From contig CAVTOD010000012.1 in assembly GCA_963736305.1 (NCBI GenBank), positions 1-31,624 on the forward strand: DNA of 31,624 bases, in the 5' to 3' direction. This document shows, piece by piece, positions 16,343 to 24,507 of the stretch. Within the stretch, counting starts at the first letter, position 1; each line of letters opens with the position of its first letter. The notes under the pieces were generated by a model. That model had not been told where the DNA came from. It did no database searches and saw only the letters and a list, made by a program, of their open reading frames with translations. This stretch comes from DASUPK01 sp963736305. GTDB lineage: Bacteria > Actinomycetota > Thermoleophilia > Solirubrobacterales > 70-9. Both the position numbers and the translations under genes were made by a program.

Positions 16343-18967
16343 ATGAAGGTCGACGAGATCCGCAAGACCTACCTCTCGTTCTTCGAGGAGCGGGGCCATC
16401 GGATCGTGCCGTCGGCCTCGCTGATCCCATCCGTGCACGACCCCTCGGTGCTCCTGACCACCGCCGGGATGCAGCCGTTCAAGCCGTATTTCCAGGGTCG
16501 TGAGAAGCCGCCGGCGCCACGGCTGGCCGACGTCCAGCGCTGCTTCCGCACGACGGACATCGAGGAAGTCGGAAACACCGCGCGACACCTGACCTTCTTC
16601 GAGATGCTCGGCAACTGGAGCTTCGGCGACTACTTCAAGGAGCAGTCGATCCCGTGGGGCTGGGAGCTCTCGACCGAGGGCTTCGGCTTCGACCCCGAGC
16701 AGATCTGGGTGACCGTCTTCGAGGGCGACGAGGAGCTGGGTCTGGGTCGGGATGAGGAGGCGATCGAGATCTGGCGCAAGATCGGGGTTCCGGACGACCG
16801 GATCGTCGCGCTGCCCCGCTCGGAGAACTTCTGGCAGGCCGGACCGACCGGTCCCTGCGGTCCCAGCTCGGAGATGTACGTGGACCGAGGCGAGAGCTTC
16901 GGCCGGTCCGGCGACCGCCCGGGGGACGACACCGATCGCTTCATCGAGTACTGGAACCACGTGTTCATGACCTATGACCTCGCCGAGGACGGCACGCTCA
17001 CCGAGCTGCCGATGAAGAACATCGATACGGGCATGGGCGTGGAGCGGATGGCGGCGATCCTCCAGGACGTCGACTCCGTCTACGACACCGACGCGCTCAG
17101 GCCGCTCGTGGATCTCGCCGAGGAGCTCTCCGGCCGCTCCTACTCGCAGGACGGTGCAACCACCCGCGCCATGCGGATCCTGGCCGATCACTCGCGCGGC
17201 ACAGCCGCGCTGATCGCCGAGGGAGTCGTCCCGTCGAACGAGGACAGGGGCTACGTCCTGCGCCGGATCATGCGGCGCGCGATTCAGCAGGGCCGCTCGA
17301 TCGAGCTGGAATCGCCGTTCATGGAGCGCTTCGCCGAGCGGGCGCTGGAGCTGCTCGCGCCGGCATATCCCGAGCTCGCGGCAGAGCGGGACACCGTGAT
17401 TCGCTGGGTGAACGACGAGGAGGAGAGCTTCGGCCGCACGCTGGAGCGGGGCCAGCAGATGCTCGCCGACCTGATCCGCCACGCCCACGAGGACCGCACG
17501 TCCTGGATCGACGCCGAGGACGCCTTCAGGCTCCATGACACCTATGGCTTCCCCTACGACCTGACCAAGGAGCTGCTGGCCGAGCAGGGCCTCGCGGTGG
17601 ACGACGAGGGCTTCGAGGAGCTGATGGAGGAGCAGCGGACGCGGGCCCGGATGGGAACGGCCACTGCGCACGGCTCCGAGGACCATCACGGCACGGTGCT
17701 CACCTTCGCCTCGGAGGCCCCGCCGTCGCGCTTCGTCGGCTACGAGAAGCTCCGCGCCGAGACCAGCCTGCTCGCCGTCCAGGGCGACAACGGGCGGGCG
17801 CTCGTCAAGCTCGAGGAGAGCCCCTTCTACGCAGAGGGCGGCGGCCAGGTGGCCGACTCCGGCGAGATCCGCTGGGAGGGCGGCAGCGCGCGAGTGGCGG
17901 ACGTGTACCGGCTGGGCGACGACCAGGCGGTCGAGCTCGACGGCCCGAGCGATGGCCTGGAGACCGGCGCGAGGGTGGAGGCCGAGGTCGACCACGTCTC
18001 GCGCTTCGCGACCATGCGGAACCACACCGCGACGCATCTCCTGCACGCCGCGCTCCGGGAGCGCCTGGGGACGCACGTCCGCCAGGCGGGCTCGGCGGTC
18101 CGGCCCGACAAGCTGCGCTTCGACTTCACCCACGGCGCGCCCCTCACGAACGAGGAGCTGCGGGATATCGGAGACCGTGTGAACGACTGGATCAAGGAGA
18201 GCCACTGGGTGCGGGCGATCGAGATGTCCCGGATGGACGCGGAGCGCCTCGGCGCGATGGCGCTGTTCGGCGAGAAATACGGCGACTGGGTCCGCGTGCT
18301 CGAGGTGGAGGACGTCTCTCGCGAGCTCTGCGGCGGCACGCACGTGCTGAACACGGCCGCGATCGGCATCTTCGCGATCGCCTCCGAGGGCTCGAGCGCC
18401 GCGAACGTGCGCCGGATCGAGGCGCTCACCGGTCCCGCGGCAATCGACTGGTTCCGGGGACGATCGCGCCAGCTCAGCGAGATCGGCCGCATCGTCGGGT
18501 CCGAGCAGGACCCGGTCGCGGGCGCTCGCCGGATGGCCGAGCGCCTCGAGGGGCTCGAGAAGGAGACCAAGAAGGCGGGCTCGGCCGATCTCTCCAAGAA
18601 GGCGGAGGAGATGGCCGCCACCGGCCAGCGGGTCGGAGGGGTGACGGTGTTCGTCGGCAGGGGGGAGAACGCCGACCAGCGCTCGCTGCTCGACCTCGCG
18701 GATCGGATCAAGTCCCGCGCCGGAGAGGCGGCGGTGGTCCTCGGCGGTTCCGAGGACGGCAAGGTGGCGCTCGTGGCCAGCTTCAGCAAGGAGGTGACGG
18801 ACCGCGGGATCTCGGCCGCGGAAGTGATCCGCGAGGCGGCCCAGATCGTCGGCGGGGGCGGCGGAGGGCGCGAGAACGTGGCTCAAGCCGGCGGTCGCGA
18901 CCCCTCCAGGCTGGAGGAAGCGCTCTCAGCCGCACGCCACGCCATTGAGGCGAAGCTCTCTCCCTGA
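16343..18967 (+). CDS. alaS: Alanyl-tRNA synthetase
   Basis: This 874-residue protein has the full bacterial AlaRS layout. The class II catalytic domain opens with RKTYLSFFEERGHRIVPSAS and carries PSVLLTTAGMQPFKPYF, HLTFFEMLGNWSFGDYFKEQ and GPCGPSSEMY. The editing domain holds the zinc-binding HTATHLLHAAL and ELCGGTHVLNT, which clear mischarged Ser and Gly. The C-terminal oligomerisation/tRNA-elbow domain ends with IVGGGGGGRENVAQAGGRDP. Length is typical and no key residue is missing. Its TGA overlaps the ATG of the following lipoprotein gene by one base, implying co-translation with a gene unusual at this place. Confidence 0.98.
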   Translation: MKVDEIRKTYLSFFEERGHRIVPSASLIPSVHDPSVLLTTAGMQPFKPYFQGREKPPAPRLADVQRCFRTTDIEEVGNTARHLTFFEMLGNWSFGDYFKEQSIPWGWELSTEGFGFDPEQIWVTVFEGDEELGLGRDEEAIEIWRKIGVPDDRIVALPRSENFWQAGPTGPCGPSSEMYVDRGESFGRSGDRPGDDTDRFIEYWNHVFMTYDLAEDGTLTELPMKNIDTGMGVERMAAILQDVDSVYDTDALRPLVDLAEELSGRSYSQDGATTRAMRILADHSRGTAALIAEGVVPSNEDRGYVLRRIMRRAIQQGRSIELESPFMERFAERALELLAPAYPELAAERDTVIRWVNDEEESFGRTLERGQQMLADLIRHAHEDRTSWIDAEDAFRLHDTYGFPYDLTKELLAEQGLAVDDEGFEELMEEQRTRARMGTATAHGSEDHHGTVLTFASEAPPSRFVGYEKLRAETSLLAVQGDNGRALVKLEESPFYAEGGGQVADSGEIRWEGGSARVADVYRLGDDQAVELDGPSDGLETGARVEAEVDHVSRFATMRNHTATHLLHAALRERLGTHVRQAGSAVRPDKLRFDFTHGAPLTNEELRDIGDRVNDWIKESHWVRAIEMSRMDAERLGAMALFGEKYGDWVRVLEVEDVSRELCGGTHVLNTAAIGIFAIASEGSSAANVRRIEALTGPAAIDWFRGRSRQLSEIGRIVGSEQDPVAGARRMAERLEGLEKETKKAGSADLSKKAEEMAATGQRVGGVTVFVGRGENADQRSLLDLADRIKSRAGEAAVVLGGSEDGKVALVASFSKEVTDRGISAAEVIREAAQIVGGGGGGRENVAQAGGRDPSRLEEALSAARHAIEAKLSP

Positions 18968-20616
18968 TGCGAACGGTTCCGGACGGTGTGCGGCTCGGTG
19001 CCGTGGTGGCGGCGATGGTTCTCGCGGCCGGCGGTGCAGGCGGTTGCGGCAAGTCGGAGAAGGCGGTGGGTGGATCCGCCGTCGTCGCGATGCCGACTCC
19101 GCCCGATGCTCTCGATCCCCAGCTCGCGTATTCGACGGAGGCCGCGGAAGCGGACTGGATCGCCTATACGCCCTTGCTCACCTACAGGCACAAGAGCGGG
19201 ACCGAAGGTACGGAGCTGATTCCCGGTCTGGCTCTGCGCCTTCCTCGAATCCCGCCGGGGGGCCGTCGGTACCGCTTCGCGCTCCGCAAGGGCCTTGTCT
19301 ACTCGAATGGCGAGCCGGTGAAGGCAAGCGACTTCGAATATGCGATCGAGCGTGCCCTCCGGCTGAACTGGCCGGGGAAGGACTTCATTACCGACAACGT
19401 TGTCGGGGCGAAGGCCTATGAGGAGAACCGAGCTCATCAGATATCGGGGATCAGCGCCGATGACGCCCGCAGCAAGCTCAGCATCAAGCTGGTCCGCCCA
19501 AACGGGTCCTTCGCAAACGTCCTCGCGCTTCCGGCGACCGCGCCAGTCCCGAGCGGCACGCCGATGAAGGACCTCACCGCGAATCCACCGCCGGGAGTCG
19601 GGGCCTATCGGTTCACGGCTGTCACGCCGGGACGGAGGTGGACGATGGTGAAGAACCCGCAGTTCGCGGCGGCGGATATCCCTGACATCCCACCCGGCAA
19701 CCTCGACCGGATCACGGTGAAGGTCGAGTCCGATGCCCGCTCGGCGGTCGGCAAGGTCCTGCGGGGTCGCGCGGACGGTTTTGACCCGGCAACGCCGCTG
19801 CCGGCCGGAACCACAGCGCGGACGCGTTCGGCGGCGAGTGACCGCTTCGAGCAGGTCCCGATCCCCTCGACTCTCTACTTCTATTTGAACACCGCGACGC
19901 CGCCGTTCAGCAGCGAGCTGGCCCGAAGGGCGGTGGTCACGGCCCTCGATCGCCCCAGGCTGGCCCGCCTCGGCAAGGGATCGGTGCTCCCGGATTGCTA
20001 TTTGATCCCGCCCGGTATCACCGGGCATCCCACCGACGGCTGTCCCTACGGCGATGCCGACGACAGCGGCGATGTTCGGGCGGCTCGCCAGCTCGTCAAG
20101 GAATCCGGAACGGAGGGTGTCGCGGTCACGGTTCGGGTCGATGACGCCTGGCCGCAGCGGGCGTACGCCCGCTACTACACGAAGCTGCTCAACCGGATTG
20201 GGCTCCAGGCGCGCCTGCGGGTCGTCGAGGCGCGACGCCCGGGCCCGGTCGATCAGAGGGGCATCAATCCGCAAACCGGGTTCGCCAGCTGGTTCAACGA
20301 CTTCCCTTCCCCGGCGGACTTCTTTGCCGTCCTCGATGAACGCACAATCGGGCCCCCTGGGAGCCCCAACGCCGGCCGGGTTCAGGATCCGTTCATCCAA
20401 CAACAGCTCGAGAAGCTGAGCCTGGTTCCGGCGCAGGATCTGGACACGACGTCAGGCGAATGGAGCGATCTCGACGAATACGCGGCCAAGAAGGCATATC
20501 TGGCGGTCTTCGGTACGCAGCAGGTGCCGAAGCTGATGAGCGACCGGATCAATTTCAACTCGGCCGTCATTCATCCCCTCTTTCTGAGCGACTGGAGCAG
20601 TTGGGCGCTGCGTTGA
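18967..20616 (+). CDS. Solute-binding lipoprotein, oligopeptide ABC type (SBP family 5)
   Basis: The 549-residue product carries a lipoprotein signal: hydrophobic GAVVAAMVLAAGGAGG then Cys27, which would be acylated to hold the protein outside the membrane. The rest is a family 5 (OppA/DppA-like) binding protein: PTPPDALDPQLAYSTEAAEA, YRFALRKGLVYSNGEPVKAS, the substrate-lobe stretch STLYFYLNTATPPFSSELAR and SPADFFAVLDERTIGP. Such proteins capture peptides or other solutes for an ABC permease, but no permease or ATPase gene is nearby, so it is an orphan binder or serves a distant transporter. Codon choice looks a little less GC-extreme than alaS. It overlaps alaS by one base. Confidence 0.85.
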   Translation: MRTVPDGVRLGAVVAAMVLAAGGAGGCGKSEKAVGGSAVVAMPTPPDALDPQLAYSTEAAEADWIAYTPLLTYRHKSGTEGTELIPGLALRLPRIPPGGRRYRFALRKGLVYSNGEPVKASDFEYAIERALRLNWPGKDFITDNVVGAKAYEENRAHQISGISADDARSKLSIKLVRPNGSFANVLALPATAPVPSGTPMKDLTANPPPGVGAYRFTAVTPGRRWTMVKNPQFAAADIPDIPPGNLDRITVKVESDARSAVGKVLRGRADGFDPATPLPAGTTARTRSAASDRFEQVPIPSTLYFYLNTATPPFSSELARRAVVTALDRPRLARLGKGSVLPDCYLIPPGITGHPTDGCPYGDADDSGDVRAARQLVKESGTEGVAVTVRVDDAWPQRAYARYYTKLLNRIGLQARLRVVEARRPGPVDQRGINPQTGFASWFNDFPSPADFFAVLDERTIGPPGSPNAGRVQDPFIQQQLEKLSLVPAQDLDTTSGEWSDLDEYAAKKAYLAVFGTQQVPKLMSDRINFNSAVIHPLFLSDWSSWALR

Positions 20617-20677
20617 GGCCGTTCGTCCTATCGGGCGCCGACCAGCGCTCCAGGTGGCCTCTTGTGCGAACGAGCGG

Positions 20678-20705
20678 TTGACCGGGTCTTTCTTGCAGGT
20701 ATAAG
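20678..20705 (+). promoter_or_regulatory. Sigma70-type promoter upstream of ruvX
   Basis: TTGACC (20678-20683), a 16-base spacer and TATAAG (20700-20705) form a near-consensus promoter. The transcript would start near 20712 and carry a CGGGTG-AGG-CACCCG hairpin (20715-20729) ahead of a tiny ORF. Confidence 0.6.
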
Positions 20706-20763
20706 ACTCCGGTACGGGTGAGGCACCCGCGGATCCAGGACTACCGATCAGGAGAGACACAGG

Positions 20764-20790
20764 GTGAGCAAGTTGCGAAAGACTCGATAG
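20764..20790 (+). CDS. Possible eight-codon leader ORF before ruvX
   Basis: GTG at 20764 opens MSKLRKTR and stops at TAG 20788-20790. AGGAGA lies 8 bases before the GTG, a good ribosome site for so short a frame. The stop codon is also the first half of the ruvX -10 box, so ribosomes finishing here would sit over the second promoter region. It may be a leader peptide, the stub of a lost gene, or chance. Confidence 0.3.
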   Translation: MSKLRKTR

Positions 20791-20793
20791 CTT
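20788..20793 (+). promoter_or_regulatory. Leaderless -10 box for ruvX
   Basis: TAGCTT lies exactly 7 bases before the GTG at 20801. This favours GTG 20801 over the in-frame TTG at 20795, which would lie only one base past the box. Confidence 0.45.
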
Positions 20794-20800
20794 CTTGCGG

Positions 20801-21181
20801 GTGCTCGCCCTCGATTACGGCACCGCCCGCTGCGGCTGTGCGATCTCTGACCCCACCGGGACCCTGGCGCGGCCCCTGGAGGCGGTCGAGCCGCCCGACC
20901 CCGCCGCGATCGCCGAGCTCGCCTCGAGCGAGGGGGCGGATCGCGTGATCGTCGGGCTGCCGACGACGCTCGGGGGCGAGGAGGGGGAGCAGGCGCGCGT
21001 CAGCCGCGCCTTCGCGGCCGAGCTGGGGGAGCTGCTCGACATTCCCGTCGAGACCTACGACGAGCGCCTCACCACGCGCATGGCCGACCGCAGCGCCCGC
21101 GAGGGCGCGCGAGCAAACCGGGACTCGCTCGCCGCGGCCCACCTGCTCGAGTCATATCTGGCTCGGAGCGAGGCTCAATGA
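20801..21181 (+). CDS. ruvX: RuvX/YqgF RNase H-fold nuclease
   Basis: The product is 126 residues, typical of the RuvX/YqgF family: RNase H-like nucleases tied to 16S rRNA 5' maturation in E. coli and to Holliday-junction resolution in some bacteria. The acidic core is visible as LALDYGTARCGCAISDP (first Asp), VIVGLPTTLGGEEG, VETYDERLTT (Glu) and RDSLAAAHLLESYL (last Asp). The order alaS ... ruvX-mltG-aroE is conserved in Gram-positive bacteria. The end overlaps mltG by ATGA. Confidence 0.93.
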   Translation: MLALDYGTARCGCAISDPTGTLARPLEAVEPPDPAAIAELASSEGADRVIVGLPTTLGGEEGEQARVSRAFAAELGELLDIPVETYDERLTTRMADRSAREGARANRDSLAAAHLLESYLARSEAQ

Positions 21182-22575
21182 CCGAGGACCGCGGAGACTG
21201 GCTCGCCGATACCGAGGGGAACCTCACGCCTCCGGGTGGCGACGGGCTGAAGCCTCCGACAGACGAGTTCGGGCGCGACGATCCCGAGTCCCTCGAGCGC
21301 GAGCGCCGGCGCCGCGAGCGCGAGCAGCGCCGCGGCAAGGCGAAGAAACCGCGCAAGGAGCCGAAGCCGCCGAAGCGATCGAGGGCGCGCAAGCCCGCCG
21401 AGCCGGCGGCCGAGCCCGAGCCCGTCGCGACCCGCCCTCCACCCGAGCCCGCTGCAGCAGCTCCACTGGCGCAGAAGCCCCGGACCTGGAGGGACCGCTT
21501 CAGCCGGGACGGCGGAGAGCCGCGTCCCGCGCGGCCCCGCGGGGCCTATCGGCGCAGGCGCTTCCTCGCGCTCGCCCTGGTGCTCGTGGGCGCACTGGTC
21601 GCGTGGTTCTTGATCGCGTTCTTTCAGCCGCCGCCGTTCGATCCGGGAGACGGATCCGGCGAGGCGATCATCAGCGTTCCCGAGGGCGCCACCGCCGGCG
21701 AGGTCGCGGACCTGCTGAGCAAGAACGACGTGGTGTCGAACGGCACCCTCTTCGAGTGGCGGCTCAAGCTGGCGGGCGACAGCGGCAAGATCCTGCCGGG
21801 GCGCTACGTCCTCGCTCACAACATGAGCTACGGGACGGCGATCGACAGGCTGACGAGCTCGGGCGGCAAGGTCAACGTGACGATCCCCGAGGGCGAGGAC
21901 CGCACCCAGATCGCCGCCACGGTCAAGGACCTCGGCCTGAGCGGCGACTACCTCGCCGCCAGCAAGAGCCAGCAGGGCTTCGATCCGAACAAGTACGGAG
22001 CGAAGAACCCCGGGTCCCTCGAGGGCTTCCTGTTCCCGGCCACCTATGAGCTCGATCCCGGCGCGAGCGTCGACCAGCTGGTTGCCGAGCAGCTCCAGGC
22101 CTTCCGGCAGAACATCGCCGGGGTCAATCTCTCCTACGCCAAGTCGAAGAACCTCACCGTCTACGACGTGCTCACGATCGCCTCGATGATCGACAAGGAG
22201 GTGCAGATCCCCTCCGAGCGGCCGCTGGTCGCCGCCGTGATCTACAACCGCCTCCACCGCGGCATGCCGCTCGGAATCGATGCGACCACGCGCTTCGAGT
22301 TCCACAACTACACCGGCGACATCACCGCTTCGCAGCTCAGATCGCCGTCGCCGTTCAACACGAGGATCAACGCCGGGCTCCCGCCGACGCCGATCGGCAA
22401 CCCGGGCCTCGCGGCGATCCAGGCGGCCGCGAAGCCCGCCAAAGTCAACTACGTCTTCTACGTGTTGAACGGAAACGGCAGCGGCCACCACTGCTTCACC
22501 GCGAGCGACAGCGAGTTCAACCAGCTGGTCGCCGCCTCCAACTCAGGCCACGCGACCCCCAACTGCCGGAGTTGA
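21178..22575 (+). CDS. mltG: Endolytic murein transglycosylase MltG with altered catalytic Glu
   Basis: MltG cuts nascent glycan strands outside the membrane and sets glycan length. This 465-residue version has a long charged cytoplasmic extension (residues 1-125, Arg/Lys/Pro-rich), common in actinobacteria, then one membrane anchor FLALALVLVGALVAWFLIAF. Next comes a LysM-like region (VNVTIPEGEDRTQIAATVKD) and the YceG catalytic core. The core reads LTIASMIDKEVQIPSERPLV, NRLHRGMPLGIDATTRFEF and NTRINAGLPPTPIGNPG. In E. coli the catalytic Glu218 lies in ASIVEKET; here the aligned residue is Asp339 (ASMIDKEV). The fold and other motifs are intact. It is coupled to ruvX and ends 22 bases before aroE. 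Confidence 0.93.
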   Translation: MTEDRGDWLADTEGNLTPPGGDGLKPPTDEFGRDDPESLERERRRREREQRRGKAKKPRKEPKPPKRSRARKPAEPAAEPEPVATRPPPEPAAAAPLAQKPRTWRDRFSRDGGEPRPARPRGAYRRRRFLALALVLVGALVAWFLIAFFQPPPFDPGDGSGEAIISVPEGATAGEVADLLSKNDVVSNGTLFEWRLKLAGDSGKILPGRYVLAHNMSYGTAIDRLTSSGGKVNVTIPEGEDRTQIAATVKDLGLSGDYLAASKSQQGFDPNKYGAKNPGSLEGFLFPATYELDPGASVDQLVAEQLQAFRQNIAGVNLSYAKSKNLTVYDVLTIASMIDKEVQIPSERPLVAAVIYNRLHRGMPLGIDATTRFEFHNYTGDITASQLRSPSPFNTRINAGLPPTPIGNPGLAAIQAAAKPAKVNYVFYVLNGNGSGHHCFTASDSEFNQLVAASNSGHATPNCRS

Positions 22576-22597
22576 GCGCCGCCGGAGGTGAGTCGCG

Positions 22598-23437
22598 ATG
22601 AAGCGGCTCGCCGTCGTTGGGCATCCGGTCTCGCACTCGCGCTCTCCAGCGATGCAAACGGCGGCGCTCGAGGCGCTTGGGCTCGGTGGCGAGTGGAGCT
22701 ACGAGGGAATCGACATCGGTCCCGCCGAGCTCGAAGAGCGGATCCGGGCGCTGCCTGATCAGGGCTTCGTGGGGGTGAACGTGACGATCCCGCACAAGGA
22801 GGCCGCGCTTGCAATGGCCGACGAGGCCTCGCAGGCAGCCCAGGAGATCGGCGCTGCGAACACCCTGAGCTTCGCCGACGGCCAGATCATGGCGGAGAAC
22901 ACTGACGCGACGGGCCTGCTGGCGGCGCTGCCGGAGCCGGTGGAGGGAAAGACCGCGCTGGTGCTCGGCGCGGGGGGCTCCGCTCGGGCCGTGGTCTGGG
23001 CTCTTGCCGGAGGCGGCGCCTCGGTGTCGGTCTGGAACCGCACCGACACCCGAGCGGACGAGCTGGTTCGCGATCTCGCCCTCGCCGGCAGGGGCACCCC
23101 GGCGGAGGGACGCCTCGCTCCGGTGAGCGGCGACCAGGCCCGTTCCGGCGCCTACGAGGTGATCGTGAACTGCACGGCGGTGGGGATGCGCAACGAGGAC
23201 CCCTTCGAGCACCTCCCGCTCGACCCGGAGCGCTTCAACGCGGAGATCGTCCTCGTCGATCTCGTCTATGCGGGATCGGAGAGCCGTCTGCTGGCCGAGG
23301 CGCGGAACCGCTCCGCGACGGCGATCGACGGCCTGGAGGTCCTCGTCCGGCAGGGGGCCGAGTCGCTGCGGATCTGGACGGGCATGGAGCCCCCGGTGGA
23401 CGTCATGCGCGAGGCCGCGCGATCGGAGCAGACCTGA
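22598..23437 (+). CDS. aroE: Shikimate dehydrogenase
   Basis: AroE reduces 3-dehydroshikimate to shikimate with NADPH. The 279 residues include the substrate motif HPVSHSRSPAMQ, the catalytic Lys in VNVTIPHKEAAL, the Asn of GAANTL and the Asp of AENTDATG. The cofactor domain carries ALVLGAGGSARAVVWAL, a basic clamp WNRTDTRADE and VNCTAVGM. The C-terminal IDGLEVLVRQGAESLRIWTG closes the fold. A GGAGGTGAG ribosome site precedes the ATG. It is the first of four shikimate genes in this window. Confidence 0.96.
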   Translation: MKRLAVVGHPVSHSRSPAMQTAALEALGLGGEWSYEGIDIGPAELEERIRALPDQGFVGVNVTIPHKEAALAMADEASQAAQEIGAANTLSFADGQIMAENTDATGLLAALPEPVEGKTALVLGAGGSARAVVWALAGGGASVSVWNRTDTRADELVRDLALAGRGTPAEGRLAPVSGDQARSGAYEVIVNCTAVGMRNEDPFEHLPLDPERFNAEIVLVDLVYAGSESRLLAEARNRSATAIDGLEVLVRQGAESLRIWTGMEPPVDVMREAARSEQT

Positions 23438-23468
23438 TGAATCGGGCATGAACCTGAGCCCACCGTGC

Positions 23469-23474
23469 TAACTT
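23469..23474 (+). promoter_or_regulatory. Leaderless -10 box for the HtrA-like protease
   Basis: TAACTT lies 7 bases before the GTG at 23482, with no ribosome site between. It supports the GTG start (protein opening MPRLKLISGG). Confidence 0.45.
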
Positions 23475-23481
23475 TTGGTTA

Positions 23482-24507
23482 GTGCCCAGGCTCAAGCTCA
23501 TCTCGGGCGGGTTGAAGCTGATCGACGGGGTTGCGAACGGTGTCCCCTCGACTCCCTCCGAGCGCCTCCCTGACGCAGACGCCTTCGATGCCTATTCGCG
23601 GACCGTCTCCGGCGTCGCCGAGAGGCTGACGCCCTCGGTCGCACATCTCGCCGTCTCGCGTCGCACGCGCCGCGGCCGGGCGGAGGGCGCCGGCTCCGGG
23701 GTTGCGATCTCCTCGGACGGCTACATGCTGACCTCGGCCCACGTCGTCGCCGGAGGCCATCGGACCACGGCCTCCTTCTCGGACGGCCGGGAGGTCGCCG
23801 CTGAGGTGGTCGGGGCCGATCCGCTCTCCGATCTCGCGGTGGTCCGTGCCGACGCCAGGGATCTGTCACCCGCTCTGCTCGGCGACGCCGACGAGCTCCG
23901 CGTCGGCCAGCTCGTGGTCGCGATCGGCAGTCCGATGGGGCTTGCGGGGACCGTCACTGCCGGTGTGGTCTCGGCCCTTGGCCGCTCCCTTCCGACGCGA
24001 GCCGGCTCCGCGGGGCGCCTGGTCGAGAACGTGATCCAGACCGATGCAGCCCTGAATCCCGGCAACTCCGGCGGAGCGCTGGCCGACGGGCTCAGCCGGG
24101 TGGTCGGCGTCAACACCGCCGTCGCCGGCATCGGTCTCGGGCTCGCCGTCCCGATCAACGAAGCCACGAGGAAGATCATCTCCGCCCTGATGAAGGAGGG
24201 CCGGGTGCGCCGCGCCTATCTCGGCATTGTGGGCGGCTCTCGTCCCCTGCCGCCCAGGATCGCCACTCGACTCGGCCGCGACAAGGGGATCGAGATAGTC
24301 GAGGTCGTATCGGGCAGTCCGGCGGCGCGGGCCGGCCTGCGCGCCGAGGATCTGATCGTGGCGGTCGACGGCGAGCCGATGGGCGACGTCGGCGACCTGC
24401 AGCGCCTGATGGTCGCCGAGCGAATCGGTCAGGGCGTCGAGGTCGAGGCCGTCCGCGAGGGCGCGTTCCTCAAGCTCGAGCTCACCCCCCGCGAGCTCGA
24501 GACCTAG
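23482..24507 (+). CDS. HtrA/DegP-like trypsin-fold protease with PDZ domain
   Basis: A 341-residue serine protease of the S1C type. The triad is complete: His in YMLTSAHVVAGG, Asp in DPLSDLAVVRAD and Ser in ALNPGNSGGALADG. A PDZ domain follows from about residue 240 (IVEVVSGSPAARAGLRAEDL, IVAVDGEPMGDVGDLQRLM). HtrA enzymes normally degrade misfolded envelope proteins, but this one has no signal peptide or membrane segment before the protease domain, so a cytoplasmic location is likely unless the start is misplaced. It has its own -10 box. Its last 26 bases overlap the end of the convergent gene. Confidence 0.9.
   Translation: MPRLKLISGGLKLIDGVANGVPSTPSERLPDADAFDAYSRTVSGVAERLTPSVAHLAVSRRTRRGRAEGAGSGVAISSDGYMLTSAHVVAGGHRTTASFSDGREVAAEVVGADPLSDLAVVRADARDLSPALLGDADELRVGQLVVAIGSPMGLAGTVTAGVVSALGRSLPTRAGSAGRLVENVIQTDAALNPGNSGGALADGLSRVVGVNTAVAGIGLGLAVPINEATRKIISALMKEGRVRRAYLGIVGGSRPLPPRIATRLGRDKGIEIVEVVSGSPAARAGLRAEDLIVAVDGEPMGDVGDLQRLMVAERIGQGVEVEAVREGAFLKLELTPRELET

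Noticed and set aside
16154..18886. A 910-codon open frame on the minus strand opposite alaS
   Set aside because: It is the mirror of a high-GC gene. The translation is Arg/His/Leu-rich without any family motif, while alaS on the other strand is unmistakable.
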